From Osmia lignaria lignaria (lineage: Eukaryota > Arthropoda > Insecta > Hymenoptera > Megachilidae): a DNA stretch of 64,000 bases. Shown here piece by piece: positions 36,696 to 48,476 of the stretch. The DNA lies in the NCBI RefSeq assembly GCF_051020975.1, contig NW_027478162.1, positions 22,258,001-22,322,000 of the forward strand, written 5' to 3'. Position numbers and translations under genes: made by a program. The stretch's first letter is position 1. Each line of letters starts with the position of its first letter. A model generated the notes under the pieces. It made no database searches and was not told the DNA's origin. It was given only the letters and a program-made list of their open reading frames with translations.

Positions 36696-37983
36696 TAGCT
36701 CGCTTCGTTTCCGAGATATTTGCAGATTTATCTGAAGGGAAAGGGCCTGACGGACATATTTCGAGATATTTCTTCTTCTTGTTGTTCTTCTTCTGCACAG
36801 CTAAGCTGGAGGTGGCATTTGCAGCTCGCAATAGTGCAGAGTTATCTCAAAGAAAGGGGCCACTGTGTTTCTGTATCTCTATTATGTTGGTGCGGCTTCG
36901 GAACTTTTAAATATCTTGATATATCTCGAGAACTGCGCATCTGATCAAAAAATATCATACAACATAAAAAGTAGGAAACTTAATTCTCTACAAAAAAGGT
37001 CTCTTAACATTTTGCCATAGCTCTCTTCGTTTCCGAGATATTTGCAGATTTATCTCAAGGGAAGGGGCCTGACGGACATATTTCGAGATATTTCTTCTTC
37101 TTGTTGTTCTTCTTCTGCACAGCTAAGCTGGAAGTGGCATTTGCGGCTCGCACTAGTGCAGAGTTATCTCAAAGAAAGGGGCCACGGTGTTTCTGTATCT
37201 CTATTATGTTGGTGCGGCTTCGGAACTTTTAAATATCTCGATATATCTCGAAAACTACGCTTCTGATCAAAAAATATCATAGAACATAAATTGTAGGAAA
37301 CATAATTCTCTACAAAAAAGGTCTCTGAACATTTTGCCATAGCTCGCTTCGTTTCCGAGATATTTGCAGATATATCTCAAGGGAAGGGGCCTGACGGACA
37401 TATTTCGAGATATTTCTTCTTCTTGTTGTTCTTCTTCTGCACAGCTAAGCTGGAAGTGGCATTTGCGGCTCGCACTAGTGAAGAGTTATCTCAAAGAAAG
37501 GGGCCACGGTGTTTCTGTATCTCTATTATGTTGGTGCGGCTTCGGAACTTTCAAATATCTCGATATATCTCGAAAACTACGCTTCTGATCAAAAAATATC
37601 ATAGAACATAAATTGTAGGAAACGTAATTCTCTACAAAAAAGGTCTCTTAACATTTTGCCATAGCTCGCTTGGTTTCCGAGATATTTGCAGATTTATCTC
37701 AAGGGAAGGGGCCTGACGGACATATTTCGAGATATTTCTTCTTCTTGTTGTTCTTCTTCTGCACAGCTAAGCGGGAAGTGGCATTTGCAGCTCGCAATAG
37801 TGCAGAGTTATCTCAAAGAAAGGGGCCACGGTGTTTCTGTATCTCTATTATGTTGGTGCGGCTTCGGAACTTTTAAATATCTTGATATATCTCGAGAACT
37901 ACGCATCTGATCAAAAAATATCATAGAACATAAAAAGTAGGAAACTTAATTCTCTACAAAAAAGGTCTCTTAACATTTTGCCA
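36696..37983 (+). repeat. Four-monomer unit, copy 2
   Basis: This is the same order as 35408-36695, including the rare GCTTGGTTTCC and CTTTCAAATATC. The tail of the last unit differs: copy 1 ends AAAAAGTAGCAAACATAA, here AAAAAGTAGGAAACTTAA. This shows that the last unit of copy 1 is a junction hybrid leading back into copy 2. Confidence 0.9.
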
Positions 37984-39593
37984 TAGCTCGCTTCTTTTCC
38001 GAGATATTTGCAGATATATCTCAAGGGAAGGGGCCTGACGGACATATTTCGAGATATTTCTTCTTCTTGTTGTTCTTCTTCTGCACAGCTAACCTGGAAG
38101 TGGCATTTGCAGCTCGCAATAGTGCAGAGTTATCTCAAAGAAAGGGGCCACGGTGTTTCTGTGTCTCTATTATGTTGGTGCGGCTTCGGAACTTTTAAAT
38201 ATCTTGATATATCTCGAGAACTACGCTTCTGATCAAAAAATATCATAGAACATAAATTGTAGGAAACATAATTCTCTACAAAAAAGGTCTCTTAACATTT
38301 TGCCATAGCTCGCTTCGTTTCCGAGATATTTGCAGATATATCTCAAGGGAAGGGGCCTGACGGACATATTTCGAGATATTTCTTCTTCTTGTTGTACTTC
38401 TTCTGCACAGCTAAGCTGGAAGTGGCATTTACAGCTCGCAATAGTGCAAAGTTATCTCAAAGAAAGGGGCGACGGTGTTTCTGTATCTCTATTATGTTGG
38501 TGCGGCTTCGGAACTTTTAAATATCTTGATATATCTCGAGAACTACGCATCTGATCAAAAAATATCATAGAACATAAAAAGTAGGAGACTTAATTCTCTA
38601 CAAAAAAGGTCTCTTAACATTTTGCCATAGCTCGCTTCGTTTCCGAGATATTTGCAGATATATCTCAAGGGAAGGGGCCTGACGGACATATTTCGAGATA
38701 TTTCTTCTTCTTGTTGTTCTTCTTCTGCACAGCTAAGCTGGAAGTGGCATTTGCGGCTCGCACTAGTGAAGAGTTATCTCAAAGAAAGGGGCCACGGTGT
38801 TTCTGTATCTCTATTATGTTGGTGCGGCTTCGGAACTTTTAAATATCTCGATATATCTCGAAAACTACGCTTCTGATCAAAAAATATCATAGAACATAAA
38901 TTGTAGGAAACGTAATTCTCTACAAAAAAGGTCTCTTAACATTTTGCCATAGCTCGCTTCGTTTCCGAGATATTTGCAGATTTATCTCAAGGGAAGGGGC
39001 CTGACGGACATATTTCGAGATATTTCTTCTTCTTGTTGTTCTTCTTCTGCACAGCTAAGCTCGAAGTGGCATTTGCAGCTCGCAATAGTGCAGAGTTATC
39101 TCAAAGAAAGAGGCCACGGTGTTTCTGTACCTCTATTATGTTGGTGCAGCTTCGGAACTTTTAAATATCTTGATATATCTCGAGAACTACGCATCTGATC
39201 AAAAAATATCATCGAACATAAAAAGTAGGAAACTTAATTCTCTACAAAAAAGGTCTCTTAACATTTTGCCATAGCTCGCTTCGTTTCCGAGATATTTGCA
39301 GATTTATCTCAAGGGAAGTGGCCTGACGGACATATTTCGAGATATTTCTTCTTCTTGTTGTTCTTCTTCTGCACAGCTAAGCTGGAAGTGGCATTTGCAG
39401 CTCGCAATAGTGCAGAGTTATCCCAAAGAAAGGGGCCACGGTGTTTCTGTATCTCTATTATGTTGGTGCGGCTTCGGAACTTTTAAATATCTCGATATAT
39501 CTCGAAAACTACGCTTCTGATCAAAAAATATCATAGAACATAAATTGTAGGAAACGTAATTCTCTACAAAAAAGGTCTCTTAACATTTTGCCA
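37984..39593 (+). repeat. Five mixed monomers linking two blocks
   Basis: The units are, in order, CTAACCTGG, TGTACTTC with GGGGCGACGG, GTGAAGAG type B, a hybrid with AAGCTCGAAG, and AAGTGGCC with TATCCC. The first two recur at 61808-62451. The unit at 38950-39271 has a standard head (CAGATTTATCTC, GGCCTGACGG) on an AAGCTCGAAG body that elsewhere follows CAGATTCATCTC, so it is a mosaic with the switch between about 39003 and 39061. Confidence 0.75.
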
Positions 39594-42500
39594 TAGCTCT
39601 CTTCGTTTCCGAGATATTTGCAGATTTATCTCAAGGGAAGGGGCCTGACGGACATATTTCGAGATATTTCTTATTCTTGTTGTTCTTCTTCTGCACAGCT
39701 AAGCTGGAAGTGGCATTTGCAACTCGCAATAGTGCAGAGTTATCTCAAAGAAAGGGGCCACGGTGTTTCTGTATCTCTATTATGTTGGTGCGGCTTCGGA
39801 ACTTTTAAATATCTTGATATATCTCGAGAACTACGCATCTGATCAAAAAATATCATAGAACATAAAAAGTAGCAAACATAATTCTCTACAAAAAAGGTCT
39901 CTTAGCATTTTGCCATAGCTCGCTTCGTTTCCGAGATATTTGCAGATTTATCTCAAGGGAAGGGGCCTGACGGACATATTTCGAGATATTTCTTATTCTT
40001 GTTGTTCTTCTTCTGCACAGCTAAGCTGGAAGTGGCATTTGCAACTCGCAATAGTGCAGAGTTATCTCAAAGAAAGGGGCCACGGTGTTTCTGTATCTCT
40101 ATTATGTTGGTGCGGCTTCGGAACTTTTAAATATCTTGATATATCTCGAGAACTACGCATCTGATCAAAAAATATCATAGAACATAAAAAGTAGCAAACA
40201 TAATTCTCTACAAAAAAGGTCTCTTAGCATTTTGCCATAGCTCGCTTCGTTTCCGAGATATTTGCAGATTTATCTGAAGGGAAAGGGCCTGACGGACATA
40301 TATCGAGATATTTCTTCTTCTTGTTGTTCTTCTTCTGCACAGCTAAGCGGGAAGTGGCATTTGCAGCTCGCAATAGTGCAGAGTTATCTCAAAGAAAGGG
40401 GCCACGGTGTTTCTGTATCTCTATTATGTTGGTGCGGCTTCGGAACTTTTAAATATCTTGATATATCTCGAGAACTACGCATCTGATCAAAAAATATCAT
40501 AGAACATAGAAAGTAGGAAACTTAATTCTCTACAAAAAAGGTCTCTTAACATTTTGCCATAGCTCTCTTCGTTTCCGAGATATTTGCAGATTTATCTCAA
40601 GGGAAGGGGCCTGACGGACATATTTCGAGATATTTCTTCTTCTTGTTGTTCTTCTTCTGCACAGCTGAGCTGGAAGTGGCATTTGCGGCTCGCAATAGTG
40701 CAGAGTTATCTCAAAGAAAGGGGCCACGGTGTTTCTGTATCTCTATTATATTGGTGCGGCTTCGGAGCTTTTAAATATCTCGATATATCTCGAAAACTAC
40801 GCTTCTGATCAAAAAATATCATAGAACGTAAATTGTAGGAAATATTATTCTCTACAAAAAAGGTCTCTTAACGTTTGGCCATAGCTCGCTTCGTTTCCGA
40901 GATATTTGCAGATTCATCTCAAGGGAAGGGGTCTGACGGACATATTTCGAGATATTTCTTCTTCTTGTTGTTCTTCTTCTGCACAGCTAAGCTCGAAGTG
41001 GCATTTGCAGCTCGCAATAGTGCAGAGTTATCTCAAAGAAAGAGGCCACGGTGTTTCTGTACCTCTATTATGTTGGTGCAGCTTCGGAACTTTTAAATAT
41101 CTTGATATATCTCGAGAACTACGCATCTGATCAAAAAATATCATCGAACATAAAAAGTAGGAAACTTAATTCTCTACAAAAAAGGTCTCTTAACATTTTG
41201 CCATAGCTCGCTTCGTTTCCGAGATATTTGCAGATTTATCTCAAGGGAAGTGGCCTGACGGACATATTTCGAGATATTTCTTCTTCTTGTTGTTCTTCTT
41301 CTGCACAGCTAAGCTGGAAGTGGCATTTGCAGCGCGCAATAGTGCAGAGTTATCTCAAAGAGAGGGGCCACGGTGTTTCTGTATCTCTATTATGTTGGTG
41401 CGGCTTCGGAACTTTTAAATATCTTGATATATCTCGAGAACTACGCATCTGATCAAAAAATATCATACTACATATAAAGTAGGAAACTTAATTCTCTACA
41501 AGAAAGGTCTCTAAACATTTTGCCATAGCTCGCTTCGTTTCCGAGATATTTGCAGATTTATCTCAAGGGAAGGGGCCTGACGGACATATTTCGAGATATT
41601 TCTTCTTCTTGTTGTTCTTCTTCTGCACAGCTAAGCTGGAAGTGGCATTGGCAGCTCGCAATAGTGCAGAGTTATCTCAAAGAGAGGGGCCACGGTGTTT
41701 CTGTATCTCTATTATGTTGGTGCGGCTTCGGAACTTTTATGTATCTTGATCTATCTCGAGAACTACGCATCTGACCAAAAAATATCATAGAAGATAAAAA
41801 GTAGGAAACTTAATTCTCTACAAAAAAGGTCTCTTAACATTTCGCCATAGCTCGCTTCGTTTCCGAGATATTTGCAGATTTATCTCAAGGGAAGGGGCCT
41901 GTCGGACATATTTCGAGATATTTCTTCTTCTTGTTGCTCTTCTTCTGCACAGCTAAGCTGGAAGTGGCATTTGCGGCTCGCAATAGTGCAGAGTTATCTC
42001 AAAGAAAGGGGCCACGGTGTTTCTGTATCTCTATTATGTTGGTGCGGCTTCGGAACTTTTAAATATCTCGATATATCTCGAAAACTACGCTTCTGATCAA
42101 AAAATATCATAGAACATAAATTGTAGGAAACATAATTCTCTACAAAAAACGTCTCTTAACATTTTGCCATAGCTCGCTTCGTTTCCGAGATATTTGCAGA
42201 TTTATCTCAAGGGAAGTGGCCTGACGGACATATTTCGAGATATTTCTTCTTCTTGTTGTTCTTCTTCTGCACAGCTAAGCTGGAAGTGGCATTTGCGGCT
42301 CGCACTAGTGCAGTTATCTCAGAGAAAGGGGCCACGGTGTTTCTGTATCCCTATTATGTTGGTGCGGCTTCGGAACTTTTAAATATCTCGATATATCTCG
42401 AAAACTACGCTTCTGATCAAAAAATATCAGAGAACGTAAATTGTAGGACACATAATTCTCTACAAAAAACGTCTCTTAACATTTTGCCATAGCTCGCTTC

Positions 42501-44105
42501 GTTTCCGAGATATTTGCAGATTCAGCTCAAAGGAACTGGCCTGACGGACATATTTCGAGATATTTCTTCTTCTTGTTGTTCTTCTTCTGCACAGCTAAGC
42601 TGGAAGTGGCATTTACAGCTCGCAATAGTGCAGAGTTATCCCAAAGAATGGGGCCACGGTGTTTCTGTATCTCTATTATGTTGGTGCGGCTTCGGATCTT
42701 TTAAATATCTTGATATATCTCGAGAACTACGCATCTGATCAAAAAATATCATAGAGCATAAAAAGTAGGAAACCTAATTCTCTACAAAAAAGGTCTCTTA
42801 ACATTTTGCCATAGCTCGCTTCGTTTCCGAGATATTTGCAGATTTATCTCAAGGGAAGGGGCCTGACGGACATATTTCGAGATATTTCTTCTTCTTGTTG
42901 TTCTTCTTCTGCACAGCTAAGCTGGAAGTGGCATTTGCGGCTCGCACTAGTGCAGAGTTATCTCAACGAAAGGGGCCACGGTGTTTCTGTATCTCTATTA
43001 TGTTGGTGCGGCTTCGGAACTTTTAAATATCTTGATATATCTCGAGAACTACGCATCTGATCAAAAAATGTCATAGAACGTAAAAAGTAGGAAACTTAAT
43101 TCTCTACAAAAAAGGTCTCTTAACATTTTGCCATAGCTCTCTTCGTTTCCGAGATATTTCCAGATTTATCTCAAGGGAAGGGTCCTCACGGACATATTTC
43201 GAGATATTTCTTCTTCTTGTGGTTCTTCTTCTGCACAGCTAAACTGGAAGTGGCATTTCCAGCTCGCAATAGTGCAGAGTTATCTCAAAGAAAGGAGCCA
43301 CGGTGTTTCTGTATCTCTATTATGTTGGTGCGGCTTCGGAACTTTTAAATATCTTGATATATCTCGAGAACTACGCGTCTGATCAAAAAATATCATAGAA
43401 CATAAAAAGTAGGAAACATAATTCTGTACAAAAAAGGTCTCTTAACATTTTGCCATAGCTCGCTTCGTTTCCGAGATATTTGCAGATTCAGCTCAAAGGA
43501 ACTGGCCTGACGGACATATTTCGAGATATTTCTTCTTCTTGTTGTTCTTCTTCTGCACAGCTAAGCTGGAAGTGGCATTTACAGCTCGCAATAGTGCAGA
43601 GTTATCTCAAAGAATGGGACCACGGTGTTTCTGTATCTCTATTATGTTGGTGCGGCTTCGGAACTTTTAAATATCTTGATATATCTCGAGAACTACGCAT
43701 CTGATCAAAAAATATCATAGAGCATAAAAAGTAGGAAACCTAATTCTCTACAAAAAAGGTCTCTTAACATTTTGCCATAGCTCGCTTCGTTTCCGAGATA
43801 TTTGCAGATTTATCTCAAGGGAAGGGGCCTGACGGACATATTTCGAGATATTTCTTCTTCTTGTTGTTCTTCTTCTGCACAGCTAAGCTGGAAGTGGCAT
43901 TTGCGGCTCGCACTAGTGCAGAGTTATCTCAAAGAAAGGGGCCACGGTGTTTCTGTATCTCTATTATGTTGGTGCGGCTTCGGAACTTTTAAATATCTCG
44001 ATATATCTCGAAAACTACGCTTCTGATCAAAAAATATCATAGAACATAAATTGTAGGAAACATAATTCTCTACAAAAAAGGTCTCTTAACATTTTGCCAT
44101 AGCTC
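39594..44105 (+). repeat. 14-monomer block, copy 1
   Basis: Fourteen units recur in the same order at 56980-61491, 17,386 bp away (54 monomers minus 2 bases). Shared rarities include ATATATCGAG, the GTTTGGCCATAG tail, CATTGGCAGC, CTTTTATGTATC, AAATATCAGAGAAC and the lineage 3 deletion at 42170-42489. The differences I find are GCAATAG against GCACTAG in the unit at 41848, and AGGGTCCTC against AGGGGCCTC in the unit at 43134. Confidence 0.9.
41526..43777 (+). repeat. Seven units collinear with 19961-22212
   Basis: The order is AAG/TATGTATCTTGATCTATC, CCTGTCGG with TTGCTCTTC, the lineage 3 deletion, CAGATTCAGCTC, CTCAACG, CCTCACGG, then CAGATTCAGCTC again. It matches 19961-22212 at an offset of 21,565 bp. 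That makes this an older third relative of the 20 kb string, embedded within the later-copied 14-monomer block. Confidence 0.8.
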
Positions 44106-47100
44106 GCTTCGTTTCCGAGATATTTGCAGATATATCTCAAGGGAAGGGGCCTGACGGACATATTTCGAGATATTTCTTCTTCTTGTTGTTCTTCTTCTGC
44201 ACAGCTAAGCTGGAAGTGGCATTTCCAGCTCGCAATAGTGCAGAGTTATCTCAAAGAAAGGGGCCACGGTGTTTCTGTATCTCTATTATGTTGGTGCGGC
44301 TTCGGAGCTTTTAAATATCTTGATATATCTCGAGAACTACGCATCTGATCAAAAAATATCATAGAACATAGAAAGTAGGAAACTTAATTCTCTACAAAAA
44401 AGGTCTCTTAACATTTTGCCATAGCTCTCTTCGTTTCCGAGATATTTGCAGATTTATCTCAAGGGAAGGGGCCTGACGGACATATTTCGAGATATTTCTT
44501 ATTCTTGTTGTTCTTCTTCTGCACAGCTAAGCTGGAAGTGGCATTTGCAACTCGCAATAGTGCAGAGTTATCTCAAAGAAAGGGGCCACGGTGTTTCTGT
44601 ATCTCTATTATGTTGGTGCGGCTTCGGAACTTTTAAATATCTTGATATATCTCGAGAACTACGCATCTGATCAAAAAATATCATAGAACATAAAAAGTAG
44701 CAAACATAATTCTGTACAAAAAAGGTCTCTTAGCATTTTGCCATAGCTCGCTTCGTTTCCGAGATATTTGCAGATTTATCTGAAGGGAAAGGGCCTGACG
44801 GACATATTTCGAGATATTTCTTCTTCTTGTTGTTCTTCTTCTGCACAGCTAAGCTGGAGGTGGCATTTGCAGCTCGCAATAGTGCAGAGTTATCTCAAAG
44901 AAAGGGGCCACTGTGTTTCTGTATCTCTATTATGTTGGTGCGGCTTCGGAACTTTTAAATATCTTGATATATCTCGAGAACTGCGCATCTGATCAAAAAA
45001 TATCATACAACATAAAAAGTAGGAAACTTAATTCTCTACAAAAAAGGTCTCTTAACATTTTGCCATAGCTCTCTTCGTTTCCGAGATATTTGCAGATTTA
45101 TCTCAAGGGAAGGGGCCTGACGGACATATTTCGAGATATTTCTTGTTCTTGTTGTTCTTCTTCTGCACAGCTAAGCTGGAAGTGGCATTTGCGGCTCGCA
45201 CTAGTGCAGAGTTATCTCAAAGAAAGGGGCCACGGTGTTTCTGTATCTCTATTATGTTGGTGCGGCTTCGGAACTTTTAAATATCTCGATATATCTCGAA
45301 AACTACGCTTCTGATCAAAAAATATCATAGAACATAAATTGTAGGAAACATAATTCTCTACAAAAAAGGTCTCTGAACATTTTGCCATAGCTCGCTTCGT
45401 TTCCGAGATATTTGCAGATATATCTCAAGGGAAGGGGCCTGACGGACATATTTCGAGATATTTCTTCTTCTTGTTGTTCTTCTTCTGCACAGCTAAGCTG
45501 GAAGTGGGATTTGCGGCTCGCACTAGTGAAGAGTTATCTCAAAGAAAGGGGCCACCGTGTTTCTGTATCTCTATTATGTTGGTGCGGCTTCGGAACTTTT
45601 AAATATCTCGATATATCTCGAAAACTACGCTTCTGATCAAAAAATATCATAGAACATAAATTGTAGGAAACATAATTCTCTACAAAAAAGGTCTCTTAAC
45701 ATTTTGCCATAGCTCGCTTCGTTTCCGAGATATTTGCAGATATATCTCAAGGGAAGGGGCCTGACGGACATATTTCGAGATATTTCTTCTTCTTGTTGTT
45801 CTTCTTCTGCACAGCTAAGCTGGAAGTGGCATTTACAGCTCGCAATAGTGCAAAGTTATCTCAAAGAAAGGGGCCACGGTGTTTCTGTATCTCTATTATG
45901 TTGGTGCGGCTTCGGAACTTTTAAATATCTTGATATATCTCGAGAACTGCGCATCTGATCAAAAAATATCATAGAACATGAAAAGTAGGAAACTTAATTC
46001 TCTACAAAAAAGGTCTCTTAACATTTTGCCATAGCTCTCTTCGTTTCCGAGATATTTGCAGATTTATCTCAAGGGAAGGGGCCTGACGGACATATTTCGA
46101 GATATTTCTTCTTCTTGTTGTTCTTCTTCTGCACAGCTAAGCTGGAAGTGGCATTTGCAGCTCGCAATAGTGCAGAGTTATCTCAAAGAAAGGGGCCACG
46201 GTGTTTCTGTATCTCTATTATGTTGGTGCGGCTTCGGAACTTTTAAATATCTTGATATATCTCGAGAACTACGCATCTGATCAAAAAATATCATAGAACA
46301 TAAAAAGTAGGAAACTTAATTCTCTACAAAAAAGGTCTCTTAACATTTTGCCATAGCTCGCTTCTTTTCCGAGATATTTGCAGATATATCTTAAGGGAAG
46401 GGGCCTGACGGACATATTTCGAGATATTTCTTCTTCTTGTTGTACTTCTTCTGCACAGCTAAGCTGGAAGTGGCATTTCCAGCTCGCAATAGTGCAGAGT
46501 TATCTCAAAGAAAGGGGCCACGGTGTTTCTGTATCTCTATTATGTTGGTGCGGCTTCGGAGCTTTTAAATATCTTGATATATCTCGAGAACTACGCATCT
46601 GATCAAAAAATATCATAGAACATAGAAAGTAGGAAACTTAATTCTCTACAAAAAAGGTCTCTTAACATTTTGCCATAGCTCTCTTCGTTTCCGAGATATT
46701 TGCAGATTTATCTCAAGGGAAGGGGCCTGACGGACATATTTCGAGATATTTCTTATTCTTGTTGTTCTTCTTCTGCACAGCTAAGCTGGAAGTGGCATTT
46801 CCAACTCGCAATAGTGCAGAGTTATCTCAAAGAAAGGGGCCACGGTGTTTCTGTATCTCTATTATGTTGGTGCGGCTTCGGAACTTTTAAATATCTTGAT
46901 ATATCTCGAGAACTACGCATCTGATCAAAAAATATCATAGAACATAAAAAGTAGCAAACATAATTCTCTACAAAAAAGGTCTCTTAGCATTTTGCCATAG
47001 CTCGCTTCGTTTCCGAGATATTTGCAGATTTATCTGAAGGGAAAGGGCCTGACGGACATATTTCGAGATATTTCTTCTTCTTGTTGTTCTTCTTCTGCAC

Positions 47101-47300
47101 AGCTAAGCTGGAGGTGGCATTTGCAGCTCGCAATAGTGCAGAGTTATCTCAAAGAAAGGGGCCACTGTGTTTCTGTATCTCTATTATGTTGGTGCGGCTT
47201 CGGAACTTTTAAATATCTTGATATATCTCGAGAACTGCGCATCTGATCAAAAAATATCATACAACATAAAAAGTAGGAAACTTAATTCTCTACAAAAAAG
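43778..47300 (+). repeat. 11-monomer block, copy 3
   Basis: This is the same order as 23178 and 32188; the offset to the second is 11,590 bp. The head of its first unit is CAGATTTATC rather than CATATTTATC. Private changes include AAGTGGGATTT at 45505-45515 and AACATGAAAAG at about 45975. It ends in a tail CTCTGAACATT that belongs to a different unit, so the right edge is another in-register junction at about 47250-47306. Confidence 0.88.
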
Positions 47301-47319
47301 GTCTCTGAACATTTTGCCA

Positions 47320-47963
47320 TAGCTCGCTTCGTTTCCGAGATATTTGCAGATATATCTCAAGGGAAGGGGCCTGACGGACATATTTCGAGATATTTCTTCT
47401 TCTTGTTGTTCTTCTTCTGCACAGCTAAGCTGGAAGTGGCATTTGCGGCTCGCACTAGTGAAGAGTTATCTCAAAGAAAGGGGCCACGGTGTTTCTGTAT
47501 CTCTATTATGTTGGTGCGGCTTCGGAACTTTTAAATATCTCGATATATCTCGAAAACTACGCTTCTGATCAAAAAATATCATAGAACATAAATTGTAGGA
47601 AACATAATTCTCTACAAAAAAGGTCTCTGAACATTTTGCCATAGCTCGCTTCGTTTCCGAGATATTTGCAGATATATCTCAAGGGAAGGGGCCTGACGGA
47701 CATATTTCGAGATATTTCTTCTTCTTGTTGTTCTTCTTCTGCACAGCTAAGCTGGAAGTGGCATTTGCGGCTCGCACTAGTGAAGAGTTATCTCAAAGAA
47801 AGGGGCCACGGTGTTTCTGTATCTCTATTATGTTGGTGCGGCTTCGGAACTTTTAAATATCTCGATATATCTCGAAAACTACGCTTCTGATCAAAAAATA
47901 TCATAGAACATAAATTGTAGGAAACGTAATTCTCTACAAAAAAGGTCTCTTAACATTTTGCCA
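47320..47963 (+). repeat. Adjacent near-identical type B monomers
   Basis: Both units have GATATATCTC, GTGAAGAG and the type B right half. They differ in the tail (GGAAACATAA against GGAAACGTAA). The same kind of pair occurs at 49896-50539 and 53438-54081. Confidence 0.8.
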
Positions 47964-48476
47964 TAGCTCGCTTCGTTTCCGAGATATTTGCAGATTTATC
48001 TCAAGGGAAGGGGCCTGACGGACATATTTCGAGATATTTCTTCTTCTTGTTGTTCTTCTTCTGCACAGCTAAGCTGGAAGTGGCATTTACAGCTCGCAAT
48101 AGTGCAAAGTTATCTCAAAGAAAGGGGCCACGGTGTTTCTGTATCTCTATTATGTTGGTGCGGCTTCGGAACTTTTAAATATCTTGATATATCTCGAGAA
48201 CTGCGCATCTGATCAAAAAATATCATAGAACATAAAAAGTAGGAAACTTAATTCTCTACAAAAAAGGTCTCTTAACATTTTGCCATAGCTCTCTTCGTTT
48301 CCGAGATATTTGCAGATTTATCTCAAGGGAAGGGGCCTGACGGACATATTTCGAGATATTTCTTCTTCTTGTTGTTCTTCTTCTGCACAGCTAAGCTGGA
48401 AGTGGCATTTGCAGCTCGCAATAGTGCAGAGTTATCTCAAAGAAAGGGGCCACGGTGTTTCTGTATCTCTATTATG

